From Candidatus Kapaibacterium sp. (GTDB taxonomy: Bacteria > Bacteroidota > Ignavibacteria > Kapaibacteriales > Kapaibacteriaceae): a DNA stretch of 61,002 bases. Where the stretch lies: positions 1-61,002 of the forward strand of contig VEQR01000007.1 in the NCBI GenBank assembly GCA_018883125.1, given 5' to 3'. Shown here piece by piece: positions 37,646-47,020 of this stretch. The notes under the pieces were generated by a model that did not search any database, was not told where the DNA came from, and saw only the letters and a program-made list of their open reading frames with translations. The translations under genes and the position numbers were made by a program. The stretch's first letter is position 1. Each line of letters begins with the position of its first letter.

Positions 37646-40216
37646 TTACCGAACGATCATGAGTGGTGTCGACGTCTGCATTGTACCTGAGCGGATCGCT
37701 AGGCGATATGCTCCTGCAGCAACATTGCTCAGTGGCAGGGTGATGGTTTGTGTGCCGCTCACAAGACGCTCTGTTGAACGTAGCATGATCTCACTGCCGT
37801 CCGTAGAGATCAGCACAAACGAAGACTCAACGTCCTTGTCCGAACCGACCACGCACGTTACCGATGTGGACGCTGGATTCGGATGGACCGATGCGATCGT
37901 GAAAGGGGCTTGCACATTGGGTTCTTCGTCAACAGATACCGGCTTTGCGCAAGAGTCGATCACAAGATTATCGCGCGTGGCGAGAACGTTGGTCTCCGAA
38001 GCCGCATCGATAACGCGCAGCTTCACCTTCGTTCCGGGAGGCACTTTGTTCATGTTGATGTTGGTGCTGAAGATCTGCCACACAGAAAGGTCAATAGTGC
38101 TTTGCTGTGTTGCAGTTCTCCAATTGGCGCCGTTGTCCGTGCTGTACTGAATGCGCGCACTCTCGATGAAGTCATGCGTCCAGCGATATTGATTCGGCTG
38201 GTTACTACACAGCTTCGCATTCTCTTCCGGGATGTCCAGCACAAAGCGTGGCGTTCCGATGGCAAACTCGCCCGACGTTGATGGCGTGGAAGGAGCGCTC
38301 AGGGCCGTTACACGAATGCGAGCATTTGCTGTGGCCGTTGCCGGAACGGTCCAGTTGAACGTTGCCGCATTCAGCGATGCAGACAGCGTCTCGAACGTTG
38401 TTCCGTCCGATGCGAACTCCACCTTGACGTTGGTGATACCTTGGGCACGCGTCCAGCGGATCTGGTACGTTGATCCAGAGCCGAGACGCTCTCCACCCTT
38501 TGGCGCCGTAAGTACAACGGGTACGGAAAGACGGTACTTTGCCAGAGAAGTGTCGTTGACGTTCGGGTCTGAAGCATCTTCGATGCGGACCCAGAACTCT
38601 GGTGAGAGGTTCGACGGAACGGTCCACGTGTAGAGTTCATCAGCTGCGTTGAGTGGACCGGCGATCTTGGTCCACGGACCGCTCACGGCCGGACCCCACA
38701 GCAGGTTTACCTCGGCGATGCGATTGGACTTCCAGCGAATGGTCATCTTCTCATCCGGCTGATAGGAGTCCGTGCCACGTGGCTCTGTGAGCTGCACCAG
38801 CGGACGTGTGATAAGGGGCACGCACGGTGAGGCCTTTATCCAACCGCGCATGCGCTCCGAAGCACGAGGTCCGAACGTCAGTGGAGTGCGTTGTCCGTTG
38901 ACGAGGTGGCAATAGCTCATGATCGTGCCGGGAATGACGCGTCGCAGGCTTTGATCGGAAAAACATCCGTCGGTCTGGTCGATCTGCGGCGCAAGCTGAC
39001 ATGTATCGATCGGTGGACTCCAGTAGCAGTTGTGCGTGTGGGGCGAGCCGATGTTATGTCCCATCTCGTGCGCAGCTACGAATACATCCCATACGAAGGC
39101 GTTGCCCGCGTTTGGATTGCCGGGAATGTCTGTAGCCGAGAGATAGACGGTACTCACTCCGTAGCCGCCCTTGTACTTTTTGTTACAGAGCTGATCGAGG
39201 TAGGCAATTCCTCCAACGAATGAGCCCCCTACCGGACGGATAAGTGCGTAGAGATGCGCCACCGTTCGGTCCACGTTGTTCATGCGCTTGGACCAGTCGC
39301 TCGAGAATTCCTCAAGCAGGTCACCAGGCGAGCGACCATCATAGAAGTACCCGGATGGTTCCTCAGACGTGAACTTTTCGAAATACGCCATGTAGAGATA
39401 GGCGTTGAGTTCCTGCTCATACACCTGAGCCATGGAAGCGATCACCTTGATGAAATACTGCACGATCTGTTCATCGGTCTGACCGCGACGCTTCATCACG
39501 CTGTCGATGTCTTCGCGCAGCACTACGGCCATCTTGAACTCACGCAGTTCGTCAGCTTGGGTGTTCTCAGCCCCCTTACGAACAACAGGAATGGACATCT
39601 TGCGGCGCATGGCATCATCATCTACCGGCAGGCCTTCGTTGCCGCAGATAAACCGCGACATAGGATCGACGCCAAACATTGCGGCTTCTTCACCGATGAT
39701 ATGCGGTGTAGCAGATGCCGTTTGTGGAGCCGAGAAATCGCGGGCGATTACAACGCGATGGCCATCGCGCTCCTGCACGAAGCCTGTTACGTCTGCATCG
39801 CTGTAGTGCAGCGAAACCATCGTTTCCGGATCACCATTGATGGTGCCGCGGTAGGAGACCACGGGGCGCACCTTTACCGGAACTTTGCCCTTCTTGGTGT
39901 GCGTGTAGATCTCCGAGTTTGCATCCACAACCGGGCGCGAGCGTTCCAGCTTTAGCGTGACGCTTTCGGTGGCCGACAGTGGAAAGTTCGCCAGTTCGAT
40001 CTGCTTCGGTTGCGGCTCAAAGAGGGCGCGGGCCGTGGCATGCGATAGAATGGTCGTGTGCAGATTGGCCGTTACCTGAACGCTGGCGTCCTTTTTATCG
40101 ACTTGCACCGGAACAAGGAGTGTGCGAGCATCGATGCGGACCTGAGCAAAGACTGATGGAGCCAGGACCAGAGATGCGGCGATGGCAACCAGCCAGAGAG
40201 AACGAAGACCTACCAT
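37646..40216 (-). CDS. T9SS-secreted zinc metalloprotease (reprolysin-like)
   Basis: An 856-aa extracellular protease. A signal peptide (LWLVAIAASLVLAPSVFAQ) is followed by a propeptide-like region, then the metzincin zinc site HEMGHNIGSPH (residues 383-393). Two fibronectin/Ig-like modules come next (SYQPDEKMTIRWKS; LGSGSTYQIRW). The C-terminus is a T9SS sorting domain (IASVHPNPASTSVTC ... GAYRLAIRSG). It is exported through the outer membrane by the system to which the nearby PorD protein belongs. The gene lies 14 bp upstream of the proline dehydrogenase gene. Confidence 0.92.
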   Translation of the reverse strand: MVGLRSLWLVAIAASLVLAPSVFAQVRIDARTLLVPVQVDKKDASVQVTANLHTTILSHATARALFEPQPKQIELANFPLSATESVTLKLERSRPVVDANSEIYTHTKKGKVPVKVRPVVSYRGTINGDPETMVSLHYSDADVTGFVQERDGHRVVIARDFSAPQTASATPHIIGEEAAMFGVDPMSRFICGNEGLPVDDDAMRRKMSIPVVRKGAENTQADELREFKMAVVLREDIDSVMKRRGQTDEQIVQYFIKVIASMAQVYEQELNAYLYMAYFEKFTSEEPSGYFYDGRSPGDLLEEFSSDWSKRMNNVDRTVAHLYALIRPVGGSFVGGIAYLDQLCNKKYKGGYGVSTVYLSATDIPGNPNAGNAFVWDVFVAAHEMGHNIGSPHTHNCYWSPPIDTCQLAPQIDQTDGCFSDQSLRRVIPGTIMSYCHLVNGQRTPLTFGPRASERMRGWIKASPCVPLITRPLVQLTEPRGTDSYQPDEKMTIRWKSNRIAEVNLLWGPAVSGPWTKIAGPLNAADELYTWTVPSNLSPEFWVRIEDASDPNVNDTSLAKYRLSVPVVLTAPKGGERLGSGSTYQIRWTRAQGITNVKVEFASDGTTFETLSASLNAATFNWTVPATATANARIRVTALSAPSTPSTSGEFAIGTPRFVLDIPEENAKLCSNQPNQYRWTHDFIESARIQYSTDNGANWRTATQQSTIDLSVWQIFSTNINMNKVPPGTKVKLRVIDAASETNVLATRDNLVIDSCAKPVSVDEEPNVQAPFTIASVHPNPASTSVTCVVGSDKDVESSFVLISTDGSEIMLRSTERLVSGTQTITLPLSNVAAGAYRLAIRSGTMQTSTPLMIVR

Positions 40217-40296
40217 GGGTGTACCCTGCGGATCGATTGGGTGGTGAAATTGATGGCCCCAAAGATACGCAATGACCTCCAGCGGTATCCGCGTTC

Positions 40297-40920
40297 TCAG
40301 GGGGCTTGCAGGCGCTTTTCCACCACGGAGAGAATGTCCCGGTGAATGGCGTCGCGATCTCGATAACCATCGATCACGACAAATCGTTTCGGCTCGGCTT
40401 CGGCGATGGCCAAGTAGCCATCCCGGACGCGGTTGAAGAACTCGCCCCCTGCCCGCTCCATTCGGTCGGGCTCGGCAGCACCCTCGGCAAACTGCATACG
40501 CTGCTGCGCCTGCTCATAGCGGACGTCGATGAAGAACGTCAGCTCCGGCATCACGCCGCGTGTGGCAATCCGACTGATCTCGGCCACCTGGTCCATGTTA
40601 AGCCCCCTGCCAAAGCCCTGGTAGGCCGTGGTGCTGTCAACATATCGATCACACAGAATGATCGAACCGGCCGTGAGTGCCGGCTCGATGACGCGCTCGA
40701 CAAGTTGCGTTCGGGCCGCACTGAACAGAAGCAGCTCTGCCGTAGGTGTAATGGACTGCTTGGTGCTGAGAAGGATCTCCCGGATGGACTCCGACAGGAG
40801 CGTGGCACCCGGTTCACGGATGGTGATGACGTTTCTGCCGAGCTGCTCAAGCCATTCTCGCAGCAGATTCAGCTGCGTGCTCTTGCCACTGCCGTCGATA
40901 CCTTCAAACGATATGAACAC
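40297..40920 (-). CDS. tmk: Thymidylate kinase
   Basis: Phosphorylates dTMP to dTDP. The P-loop is FEGIDGSGKST; the LID and substrate regions show TIREPGATLLSE, LCDRYVDSTTAYQGFGRG and LTFFIDV. The start is GTG at 40920-40918, giving MFISFEGIDGSG, because the codons further upstream overlap the RsmI part of the neighbouring gene and are not family-like. Only two bases separate this start from that gene's stop, so they are coupled. The 207-aa length is normal. Confidence 0.93.
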   Translation of the reverse strand: MFISFEGIDGSGKSTQLNLLREWLEQLGRNVITIREPGATLLSESIREILLSTKQSITPTAELLLFSAARTQLVERVIEPALTAGSIILCDRYVDSTTAYQGFGRGLNMDQVAEISRIATRGVMPELTFFIDVRYEQAQQRMQFAEGAAEPDRMERAGGEFFNRVRDGYLAIAEAEPKRFVVIDGYRDRDAIHRDILSVVEKRLQAP

Positions 40921-40922
40921 GA

Positions 40923-42125
40923 TCAGTCTCCCGAGTGCGACTCCGGACCGATCATGACGACGCATTCGCCCTTGATCGATCCACGCTGCGAACATACGTC
41001 ATGCACCTGCTGAGCAGTGCCACGAATGTACTCTTCGAATTTCTTGCTGATCTCTCTTCCTACCACAACCTGACGGTGGGCCGCTCCTGCGGCAACGACC
41101 TCCTCGAGCAGTGCCATAAGTCGGTAGGGGGATTCGTAGAGGACAACGGTTGCATTCACCACCGAGAGCAGCTCCTGAAGGGTTGCGCTTCGTCCCTTTT
41201 TCTGCGGCAGAAACCCGGCAAAGAGTATGCGGTCCGTTGGCAGGCCCGAGGCCGCAATGGCGGTTACTCCTGCAGAGGCGCCCGGCAAAGCGCACACGGA
41301 AAGGCCGGCTTCCACACAGGCCCGTACGGCCCGATATCCAGGGTCGCTGATGCCCGGCATTCCGGCATCACTTACTAGGGCCACCTTTTGTCCGGAACGT
41401 ATGCGGCTTACGATCTCCTGGGCGCGCTCACGTTCGTTGTGCTCGTGATAACTCAGCAGTGGCTTGTGCGGCACATCGTAGCGCTTGAGTAAGGGGCCGG
41501 TGTTGCGTGTGTCTTCGCAGACGACAACGTCGGCCTCACGAAGCGTCTTCACCGCACGCAGCGTCATGTCCTCAAGGTTGCCAATTGGTGTGGGAACAAG
41601 CCAGAGAATGCCGCCGGGTTTGGCAGGGGGCTCGGGGGGCGGAGTGGAGGCAGACTCGGGCTGCGCACGCTGCGCAGCAAAGAAGTCCGATAAGATCGCC
41701 GAGCATTCCTGCTCGAGTATACCAGTGCGCACAACGGCAGAGTGATTCAAGCGGGGATCGTCGATGATCTCGAAGACGCTTCGGCATGCACCGGTTTTTG
41801 GGTCGGACGCACCGTACACAACCGTGGGGATTCGTGCGAGCACGATCGCTCCGGCACACATGGCGCAGGGTTCGAGAGTTACATACAGCGTACAGTCCGT
41901 GAGAAACTTCTCGCCGACATTCTTCACGGCTTCCTCAATGGCCACGATCTCGGCGTGACGCGTGGGGTTGCCCAGACGCTGAATCTGATTGTTGCCTCGC
42001 CCAACAACCTCGTCGTTGCACACGACAACGCATCCAACCGGGACGTCGCCCTCTTCGGCTGCCTCGCGAGCAAGCTCCAAGGCCTGCTGCATGTAGGCCT
42101 CATGACGACGCAGGATTTCCGACAT
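40923..42125 (-). CDS. Fusion of tRNA adenosine deaminase (TadA) and 16S rRNA C1402 2'-O-methyltransferase (RsmI)
   Basis: A 400-aa two-domain protein. Residues 1-148 are TadA, which makes inosine at tRNA position 34: His57 and Glu59 in RHAEIVAIEE, zinc ligands Cys87 and Cys90 in PCAMC. Residues 149-171 are a Pro/Ala/Glu-rich linker. Residues 172-400 are RsmI, which methylates C1402 of 16S rRNA: VPTPIGNLEDMTLRA, CEDTRNTG, SYHEHNE, VALVSDAGMPGISDPG, PGASAG and FAGFLPQKKGR. Both halves look complete and no stop or frame change lies between them. The start is the ATG at 42125. It lies 2 bp after porD and 2 bp before tmk. Confidence 0.93.
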   Translation of the reverse strand: MSEILRRHEAYMQQALELAREAAEEGDVPVGCVVVCNDEVVGRGNNQIQRLGNPTRHAEIVAIEEAVKNVGEKFLTDCTLYVTLEPCAMCAGAIVLARIPTVVYGASDPKTGACRSVFEIIDDPRLNHSAVVRTGILEQECSAILSDFFAAQRAQPESASTPPPEPPAKPGGILWLVPTPIGNLEDMTLRAVKTLREADVVVCEDTRNTGPLLKRYDVPHKPLLSYHEHNERERAQEIVSRIRSGQKVALVSDAGMPGISDPGYRAVRACVEAGLSVCALPGASAGVTAIAASGLPTDRILFAGFLPQKKGRSATLQELLSVVNATVVLYESPYRLMALLEEVVAAGAAHRQVVVGREISKKFEEYIRGTAQQVHDVCSQRGSIKGECVVMIGPESHSGD

Positions 42126-42127
42126 CG

Positions 42128-43033
42128 TTAGCGTCCGTCTCGGGCGGCTTCGTATTGCTGTGTGTAGCCCGGGTCCACGTAGCGCAGATCCGTCCACACA
42201 TTCGAGGTCTTGTTGCCGCGAAACAAACCGGCAAGCTCTACCTGCTTGGCGTCGAAGAAGGCCTGCATCATCACACTGCGGTTCGAGAGCTTGTTGCGCT
42301 TGAACTCTGCAATATCGTGCACCACTGCTTCCAACGCCGTGATTCCTGCGGCCTTGTCCTTGGCATAGGTATCAATGGCGTCGTGATAGTCATAGATGAG
42401 ACGACGCATACCCTGGTAGCGAATGTCCATGAACTCGGAGACGAGGGACATCCGCGTGAACTCGCCTGGCTGATACATGGTGCTGAACTGAGACACACCA
42501 CGAGCATTTCCGCTTTGGGCGATCTGCTGCGCGATCTTGTAGGCCGGCGTGCCGGCAAGGTCATCATACGTGTCCATGTCCAGACCAATGGCCATCAGCA
42601 TGTAGAAGTCGATGACACTGGCAAAGTCATCATAGCGCATGGTCTGATACACAAGGGTTGGCGTCATCGACCATTCGAAGGACCACTCCTGATCGAAGAT
42701 GCGAAACAGACCAGATCCAGATCCGGGTTGCCCATTGATAAGGCGCTTGCTGACAACTGCCAGGCGGGCACTGACGCGATTGCCATTGCGAGCGCGGATG
42801 TAGATCGTGATATCAACAGGGATCTTGTCGCCGTCCCAATCCTTGTCGAGATAGCGGTTGTTGTTGATGTAGTTCTCAACATCCCGCGCCATGTTCACCA
42901 GGTCCTGACGCTGATCCAGGGTCAGTGTCTGCATATCCACTACCACGGTGGACTGAATTTCCTGTGCATGAAGCGTCACGCCAAGAAGCCAGCACGACAC
43001 GAGGAAGAGAAATGAACGTTGAAGGGATTGCAT
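42128..43033 (-). CDS. porD: PorD-like (DUF4835) type IX secretion protein
   Basis: A 301-aa exported protein (signal SFLFLVSCWLLGVTLHAQ). The body matches DUF4835: TLDQRQDLVNMARDVENYINNNRY, VDITIYI, a conserved FDQEWSF region, ASVIDFYMLMAIGLDMDTYDDL, and KRNKLSNRSVMMQAFFDAK. DUF4835 includes PorD, needed for protein export by the T9SS in Porphyromonas. It leads a close string with the TadA-RsmI fusion and tmk. The long open frame continuing upstream on this strand lies antisense to the next gene and is not part of it. Confidence 0.85.
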   Translation of the reverse strand: MQSLQRSFLFLVSCWLLGVTLHAQEIQSTVVVDMQTLTLDQRQDLVNMARDVENYINNNRYLDKDWDGDKIPVDITIYIRARNGNRVSARLAVVSKRLINGQPGSGSGLFRIFDQEWSFEWSMTPTLVYQTMRYDDFASVIDFYMLMAIGLDMDTYDDLAGTPAYKIAQQIAQSGNARGVSQFSTMYQPGEFTRMSLVSEFMDIRYQGMRRLIYDYHDAIDTYAKDKAAGITALEAVVHDIAEFKRNKLSNRSVMMQAFFDAKQVELAGLFRGNKTSNVWTDLRYVDPGYTQQYEAARDGR

Positions 43034-43062
43034 TGTGTCTGTTCTCCACGAAAGGATACCGG

Positions 43063-43070
43063 CGAATCTA
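43063..43070 (-). promoter_or_regulatory. -7 element TAGATTCG for porD
   Basis: Read on the minus strand, TAGATTCG matches the element before dnaN exactly and lies 29 bp upstream of the porD ATG. The divergent gene at 43077 starts just 6 bp away. Confidence 0.55.
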
Positions 43071-43076
43071 CGCACC

Positions 43077-43826
43077 ATGGTACAGACGTCGGTGTGCCTA
43101 GCCTTGGTATGCTGCGCTTGCTGGGCCCAGCAGCCGGGCATTGCCAGTATCACGGCCCGAGATGTCTTCACGGAATTCGAGGCAATGGGAAGCCCCCTTG
43201 CAGAGATCGCCCGGGAGCTTGACGTTGTTGTTACGCCGAGACCGTTCGGACGCAGCGGACTGTCAGAGGCCTGCATGGCCCTTGCCGTGCCGACTCTGCA
43301 GGCATCATTTGCGTTGTCTGCCGTGCAGACGTCAGCGATATCGCTTATCACGCCACGAGTGCGATACCGATTTGTGCCGATGGACGGATACGTTATGGGG
43401 CTAGGGGCCCGGCTTGACTGGATGCTGATCCGCGGCTTTGAGAATACGGTTGGCTTTTCCGCAGATGTGTGTGCATCGATGCGGATAGCCGAGTGGACTC
43501 TTGCCATGGGGTTGGACAATGCAATTGCACTTGCTGCAGGAAGGGGGCCAATGCTTCGCATGGGGCTTGCCCGAGTTGTCGATTCGGCAGACGTGATGAT
43601 GGATCTTGTGCTCCGGTGGGATCGTCCGGCCTCGCTACGCCTTGCTGTGAATGTTCCCCTTGCAGAAGGCCTCCAAACGCGAATGGCGCTTGCATCAGGG
43701 CCGATCACCATTGCTTGGTCAGTGCGCTGCAGAGTATCGCAGACAGCTGAAATGACGTTTGACATTCGGCATGTAGATCCGCTTGGCATGCACACGGCGC
43801 TTACCATCGCATTGCATTTGCCATGA
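43077..43826 (+). CDS. Exported protein of unknown function
   Basis: A 249-aa protein with a signal peptide (MVQTSVCLALVCCACWAQQ). The ATG at 43077 is chosen because the upstream alternative (43035) overlaps porD. The body has alternating strands and repeated MALAxG-like segments (GLGARLDWMLIRGF; WTLAMGLDNAIALAAG), which fits a beta-barrel or PorV-like membrane protein, but I cannot name a family. It overlaps the next gene by 4 bp (ATGATG), so both are probably one operon divergent from porD. Confidence 0.65.
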   Translation: MVQTSVCLALVCCACWAQQPGIASITARDVFTEFEAMGSPLAEIARELDVVVTPRPFGRSGLSEACMALAVPTLQASFALSAVQTSAISLITPRVRYRFVPMDGYVMGLGARLDWMLIRGFENTVGFSADVCASMRIAEWTLAMGLDNAIALAAGRGPMLRMGLARVVDSADVMMDLVLRWDRPASLRLAVNVPLAEGLQTRMALASGPITIAWSVRCRVSQTAEMTFDIRHVDPLGMHTALTIALHLP

Positions 43827-45382
43827 TGGCCCGCCTGCTCATGACCGCCGCTGTACTGTTCTGCGTCCTGTCGCGGTGTCTATCGCAGGAGTCCGACCCC
43901 GACACCTTGCAGGACGTGAGTACGCAGGGTCTCTTTGATCAGCTGGCGGTATCGGCACTGCCGGGTAGTTCTGCGCAGCTGCGGTTGGACGCTGCCGAGG
44001 GAATACGGTACGCTCGAATGATGTTGAGCAATCCAGATTACGCGCTCGGATACGTTCGTAGTGCTGATCAATCAATACCAGAGCGAGCATGGGCAATGCT
44101 TCGCGGAGAAGTTTGGTGCATTGCCGTTGGTGACATCGTCATCGACAGATCGCTGGGTACGCTCACGTCCGCATCGCGGGGAATGGGACGCTCGACTCTT
44201 GCACCGATCCGACTTGGGATGCGCTCCATGCTCTCTGGCACCGAGATGCACAGCCCCTTTCGAGCCGGAGTAGGGGGCCTGCGTGGCGCAGGTGCGTCGA
44301 TTCGATTCGATAGTAGCCGTGCCATTCTGCTGGTGGCGGGCAGGCCTGCCCAAGGCACGGATGATCGCGTGCTGCTTGTTTCAGCAGACCAAGAAATGCT
44401 GGGTGGCGTAGGCTCACTTTCCACGCTCGTGCACCTGACGCCATTGGGCTACCGTACCAGTGTGTCCGGTTCACTCATAACACGCATCGCATCGGCCGAC
44501 GTTGCCGCAGAGGTTGCTCTTGATGGCATGGGACAATCCGCGGCGCAGGCCGTTGTGAGTCAGCGGTCGGCCACAAGGTCTGCCTCGCTTTCATTGTGGT
44601 GGGCCGATGCACAATGCGACTTACCGATGGGATCAATGCTGGCATCATCGGACGCAGTGCGAAACACCTGGGGTGGATGCCTGCGTCTTCGGGCAACGCA
44701 GCGGGGTCTGGCAACGTTTAGGCTGTCGGTAGCGCTCAGCGGCCGACCATGGAGGTCATGGCTGTTGCCGATGGCAACGAAAACCATCGACATCGTGGGC
44801 GACGTTGAGCAGCGTGTAACGCCACGGCTGCATGTCGAATGGCGCATTCGACACCGTCAGGACGAGGATGGAATCTCTGCCGTGCAGCGAGAGCAGCACG
44901 AGCGCATTCTGTGGATGCTGCGAATCCGTCTTCGTCGTAGCGTCCATGATCGACTCGAGATACGATGCAATGCCGATCTCCGACTGATGCACCGTGCATC
45001 AGCCCCCTTCACCAGTGGGTCATTAGGATGGGTCGATGCACGCTGGAGCGTCGGCTCGTCGGCAGTTGTCCGCGGACGCCTAAGTGTGTTTGCCAGCGAG
45101 CAGTTTGACGTTGCACCAACGATGGTTGAGTACGCGGCAGGGGGCCTGCAGACGCTTACCTATGCCACTGGATTTGGCCGACGTGCGAGTGTTGGCATCG
45201 AGTGGACCGTAGGGCCGGCGATGGTCGTTGCACTCCAAGCGTCCATCGATTCGCGACTTCGATATGGTCAGCATTCCACGGCCGGCGAGCTGCGCATCGG
45301 CTGCGGATTGCAGATCGACCGGGAGGAGGTCCTTACGGGCGTGACTTCACGAGAAGGCGATATGCATCCGCCTCGTGAATGA
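43823..45382 (+). CDS. Probable outer-membrane protein of unknown function
   Basis: A 519-aa exported protein (LLMTAAVLFCVLSRCLSQ). After an alpha-helical start (about 25-110) come long alternating beta-strands, with terminal aromatic or hydrophobic residues and many Arg and Ser, as in large outer-membrane barrels. No family is recognised. It starts 4 bp inside the previous gene. Its last 50 bp overlap the opposite-strand C26 peptidase gene, an unusually long convergent overlap. Confidence 0.65.
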   Translation: MMARLLMTAAVLFCVLSRCLSQESDPDTLQDVSTQGLFDQLAVSALPGSSAQLRLDAAEGIRYARMMLSNPDYALGYVRSADQSIPERAWAMLRGEVWCIAVGDIVIDRSLGTLTSASRGMGRSTLAPIRLGMRSMLSGTEMHSPFRAGVGGLRGAGASIRFDSSRAILLVAGRPAQGTDDRVLLVSADQEMLGGVGSLSTLVHLTPLGYRTSVSGSLITRIASADVAAEVALDGMGQSAAQAVVSQRSATRSASLSLWWADAQCDLPMGSMLASSDAVRNTWGGCLRLRATQRGLATFRLSVALSGRPWRSWLLPMATKTIDIVGDVEQRVTPRLHVEWRIRHRQDEDGISAVQREQHERILWMLRIRLRRSVHDRLEIRCNADLRLMHRASAPFTSGSLGWVDARWSVGSSAVVRGRLSVFASEQFDVAPTMVEYAAGGLQTLTYATGFGRRASVGIEWTVGPAMVVALQASIDSRLRYGQHSTAGELRIGCGLQIDREEVLTGVTSREGDMHPPRE

Positions 45383-46061
45383 AGTGCTGGGCGATCGGCA
45401 GGGAAAAGGGGTTGTCGTAGTCGAGTCGCTCGGGATGCCATTGCACAGCCAACAAAAACGGCTTCCCTCCAAGAGCCGCATCGCCCCATTCAAAGGCCTC
45501 CACGACGCCATCACCGGAGAGCGCGGATGCCGTAAAGAGAGGTGCCAGGTGTTCGACGCTTTGGTGATGTGCTGAGTTGACGATGCCGTCCATCTGACGT
45601 GAGATTCGACGCAGGATCGATCCGGGTTCTACGGCAAGCTCGTGGCGTGCGTCAGCACCCTCGATCTGTCGGTGCTCCACCGATGAAGGATACTCCGTGG
45701 GAAGGTCCGCATAGAGCGTTCCGCCGTAGGCCACATTCAGGATCTGTGCTCCGCGGCAGATGCCAAGTACCGGCATCCGCAGATCGCGTGCACGTTCGAT
45801 CAGGGCAAGCTCGCGCTCGTCGCGTTCGGCGTCGATAGCCGCGCATAGTGACCGTCGATGCTCGGCTTCGTAGCGTGATGGGTCCACATCCGGACCACCA
45901 CTGAGCACAAGGCCATCGCAACTGCCAAGCTGCTCTGCCGCCACGTTGGGCGATAACCCATGCAGGTCAACGATGCTGACGCGTTCGTCGGCTGCCTGCA
46001 GCCACGGCGCATAGCGTTCATAGGCGGGGCTGCCACTGCCTCGAGAGATGGCGATCTTCAC
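45333..46061 (-). CDS. Peptidase C26 / gamma-glutamyl-GABA hydrolase-like amidotransferase
   Basis: A 242-aa class I glutamine amidotransferase of the PuuD/C26 type, which cleaves gamma-glutamyl amides. The nucleophile Cys is in LGICRGAQILN, and the His-Glu pair in VQWHPERLD. LSGGPDVDPSRY and VNSAHHQSVEHLAP are family-specific. The substrate is inferred. It overlaps lpxK by 4 bp upstream and the opposite-strand gene by 50 bp at its 3' end. Confidence 0.9.
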   Translation of the reverse strand: MKIAISRGSGSPAYERYAPWLQAADERVSIVDLHGLSPNVAAEQLGSCDGLVLSGGPDVDPSRYEAEHRRSLCAAIDAERDERELALIERARDLRMPVLGICRGAQILNVAYGGTLYADLPTEYPSSVEHRQIEGADARHELAVEPGSILRRISRQMDGIVNSAHHQSVEHLAPLFTASALSGDGVVEAFEWGDAALGGKPFLLAVQWHPERLDYDNPFSLPIAQHFIHEADAYRLLVKSRP

Positions 46062-47020
46062 GGTGTGATCCTTGGAAGTACTGCGGAAAGAAACGACGAT
46101 GACGAATGCAGGTGGACTTCTAGTTCAAGGATGTTGAGCTGCATCGGAATGTCCGCCTCGAGCATGAGCGGTCTGAGCTTGATCTCGTCCTTGGACGTCG
46201 TAATGATCTGCGCCCCGTGGCGCTGAGCGGCCGCGGTAATCCGCCGAATGTTGAACGACGTGTAGCGATGATGATCACCGAAAACGATCGATTCGGCAAT
46301 CGTGTATCCGCGGTTGCGCAGTGACTCATGGAAACGCCCCGGACGAGCTATCCCGCTGACCGCAATCACCGGCCGTTCCGTTGGGGCTGAGCATCTTGTT
46401 GTGCGTTCGAGTAAGAACATCCGGGCCGTCGGCTTCAGAAAGCGTTCCACGTCGGCCGCGGCAACACCCTCGGAAAGCAGGATGATGTCGGCACGATGAA
46501 GCGAGGTAAGGGGCTCGCGCAAACGTCCACCGGGAAGGAGCGATCCGACGACCGTTGCCTTGTCAACGATCACGATATCAACGTCACGATGCAGCGCCCG
46601 ATGCTGAAATCCATCGTCAACAATGATCACATCACATGGCAGGTGGCCGGCAGCATAGGCAGCGGCCTCCACCTTGTCGGAACTCACCACCACCGGCACA
46701 TCAAGCATAGCAGCATGCAGATAGGCCTCGTCGCCCGATTCGGCAAGGGAGGCCACAAGCCCCTTGCCATCGTGAACAACCACCAGGCCACGCGACCTTC
46801 GCTTATATCCTCGCATCACGATCGCAGGGCTCCGTCCGGCATCTCGAAGCAGGCGCACCAGTAGCTGCGTTGTCGGCGTCTTGCCACTGCCGCCGGCGGT
46901 GATGTTGCCCACGCTGATCACCGGCTTGTCCACGGGAACGATCGGCAGGCGGTGATGATCGTACCGATAGTTGCGATATGCGACCGCTCGACCGTACAGG
47001 GCCGACAATATGCTCAGCAT
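46058..47020 (-). CDS. lpxK: Tetraacyldisaccharide 4'-kinase
   Basis: Adds the 4'-phosphate in lipid A synthesis at the inner membrane. The P-loop is SVGNITAGGSGKTPTTQ, followed by VMRGYKRRSRG, SDKVEAAAYA and the conserved IVDDGFQHRALHRDVDIVIVD. Length (320 aa) is normal. It is in a minus-strand string with lpxB and a DUF374 acyltransferase (7-bp overlap), so this is a lipid A unit. Confidence 0.95.
   Translation of the reverse strand: MLSILSALYGRAVAYRNYRYDHHRLPIVPVDKPVISVGNITAGGSGKTPTTQLLVRLLRDAGRSPAIVMRGYKRRSRGLVVVHDGKGLVASLAESGDEAYLHAAMLDVPVVVSSDKVEAAAYAAGHLPCDVIIVDDGFQHRALHRDVDIVIVDKATVVGSLLPGGRLREPLTSLHRADIILLSEGVAAADVERFLKPTARMFLLERTTRCSAPTERPVIAVSGIARPGRFHESLRNRGYTIAESIVFGDHHRYTSFNIRRITAAAQRHGAQIITTSKDEIKLRPLMLEADIPMQLNILELEVHLHSSSSFLSAVLPRITP

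Noticed and set aside
43034-43807. Long minus-strand open frame extending upstream of porD
   Set aside because: It has no family resemblance, lies antisense to the exported protein gene at 43077, and would remove the PorD signal peptide from the N-terminus.
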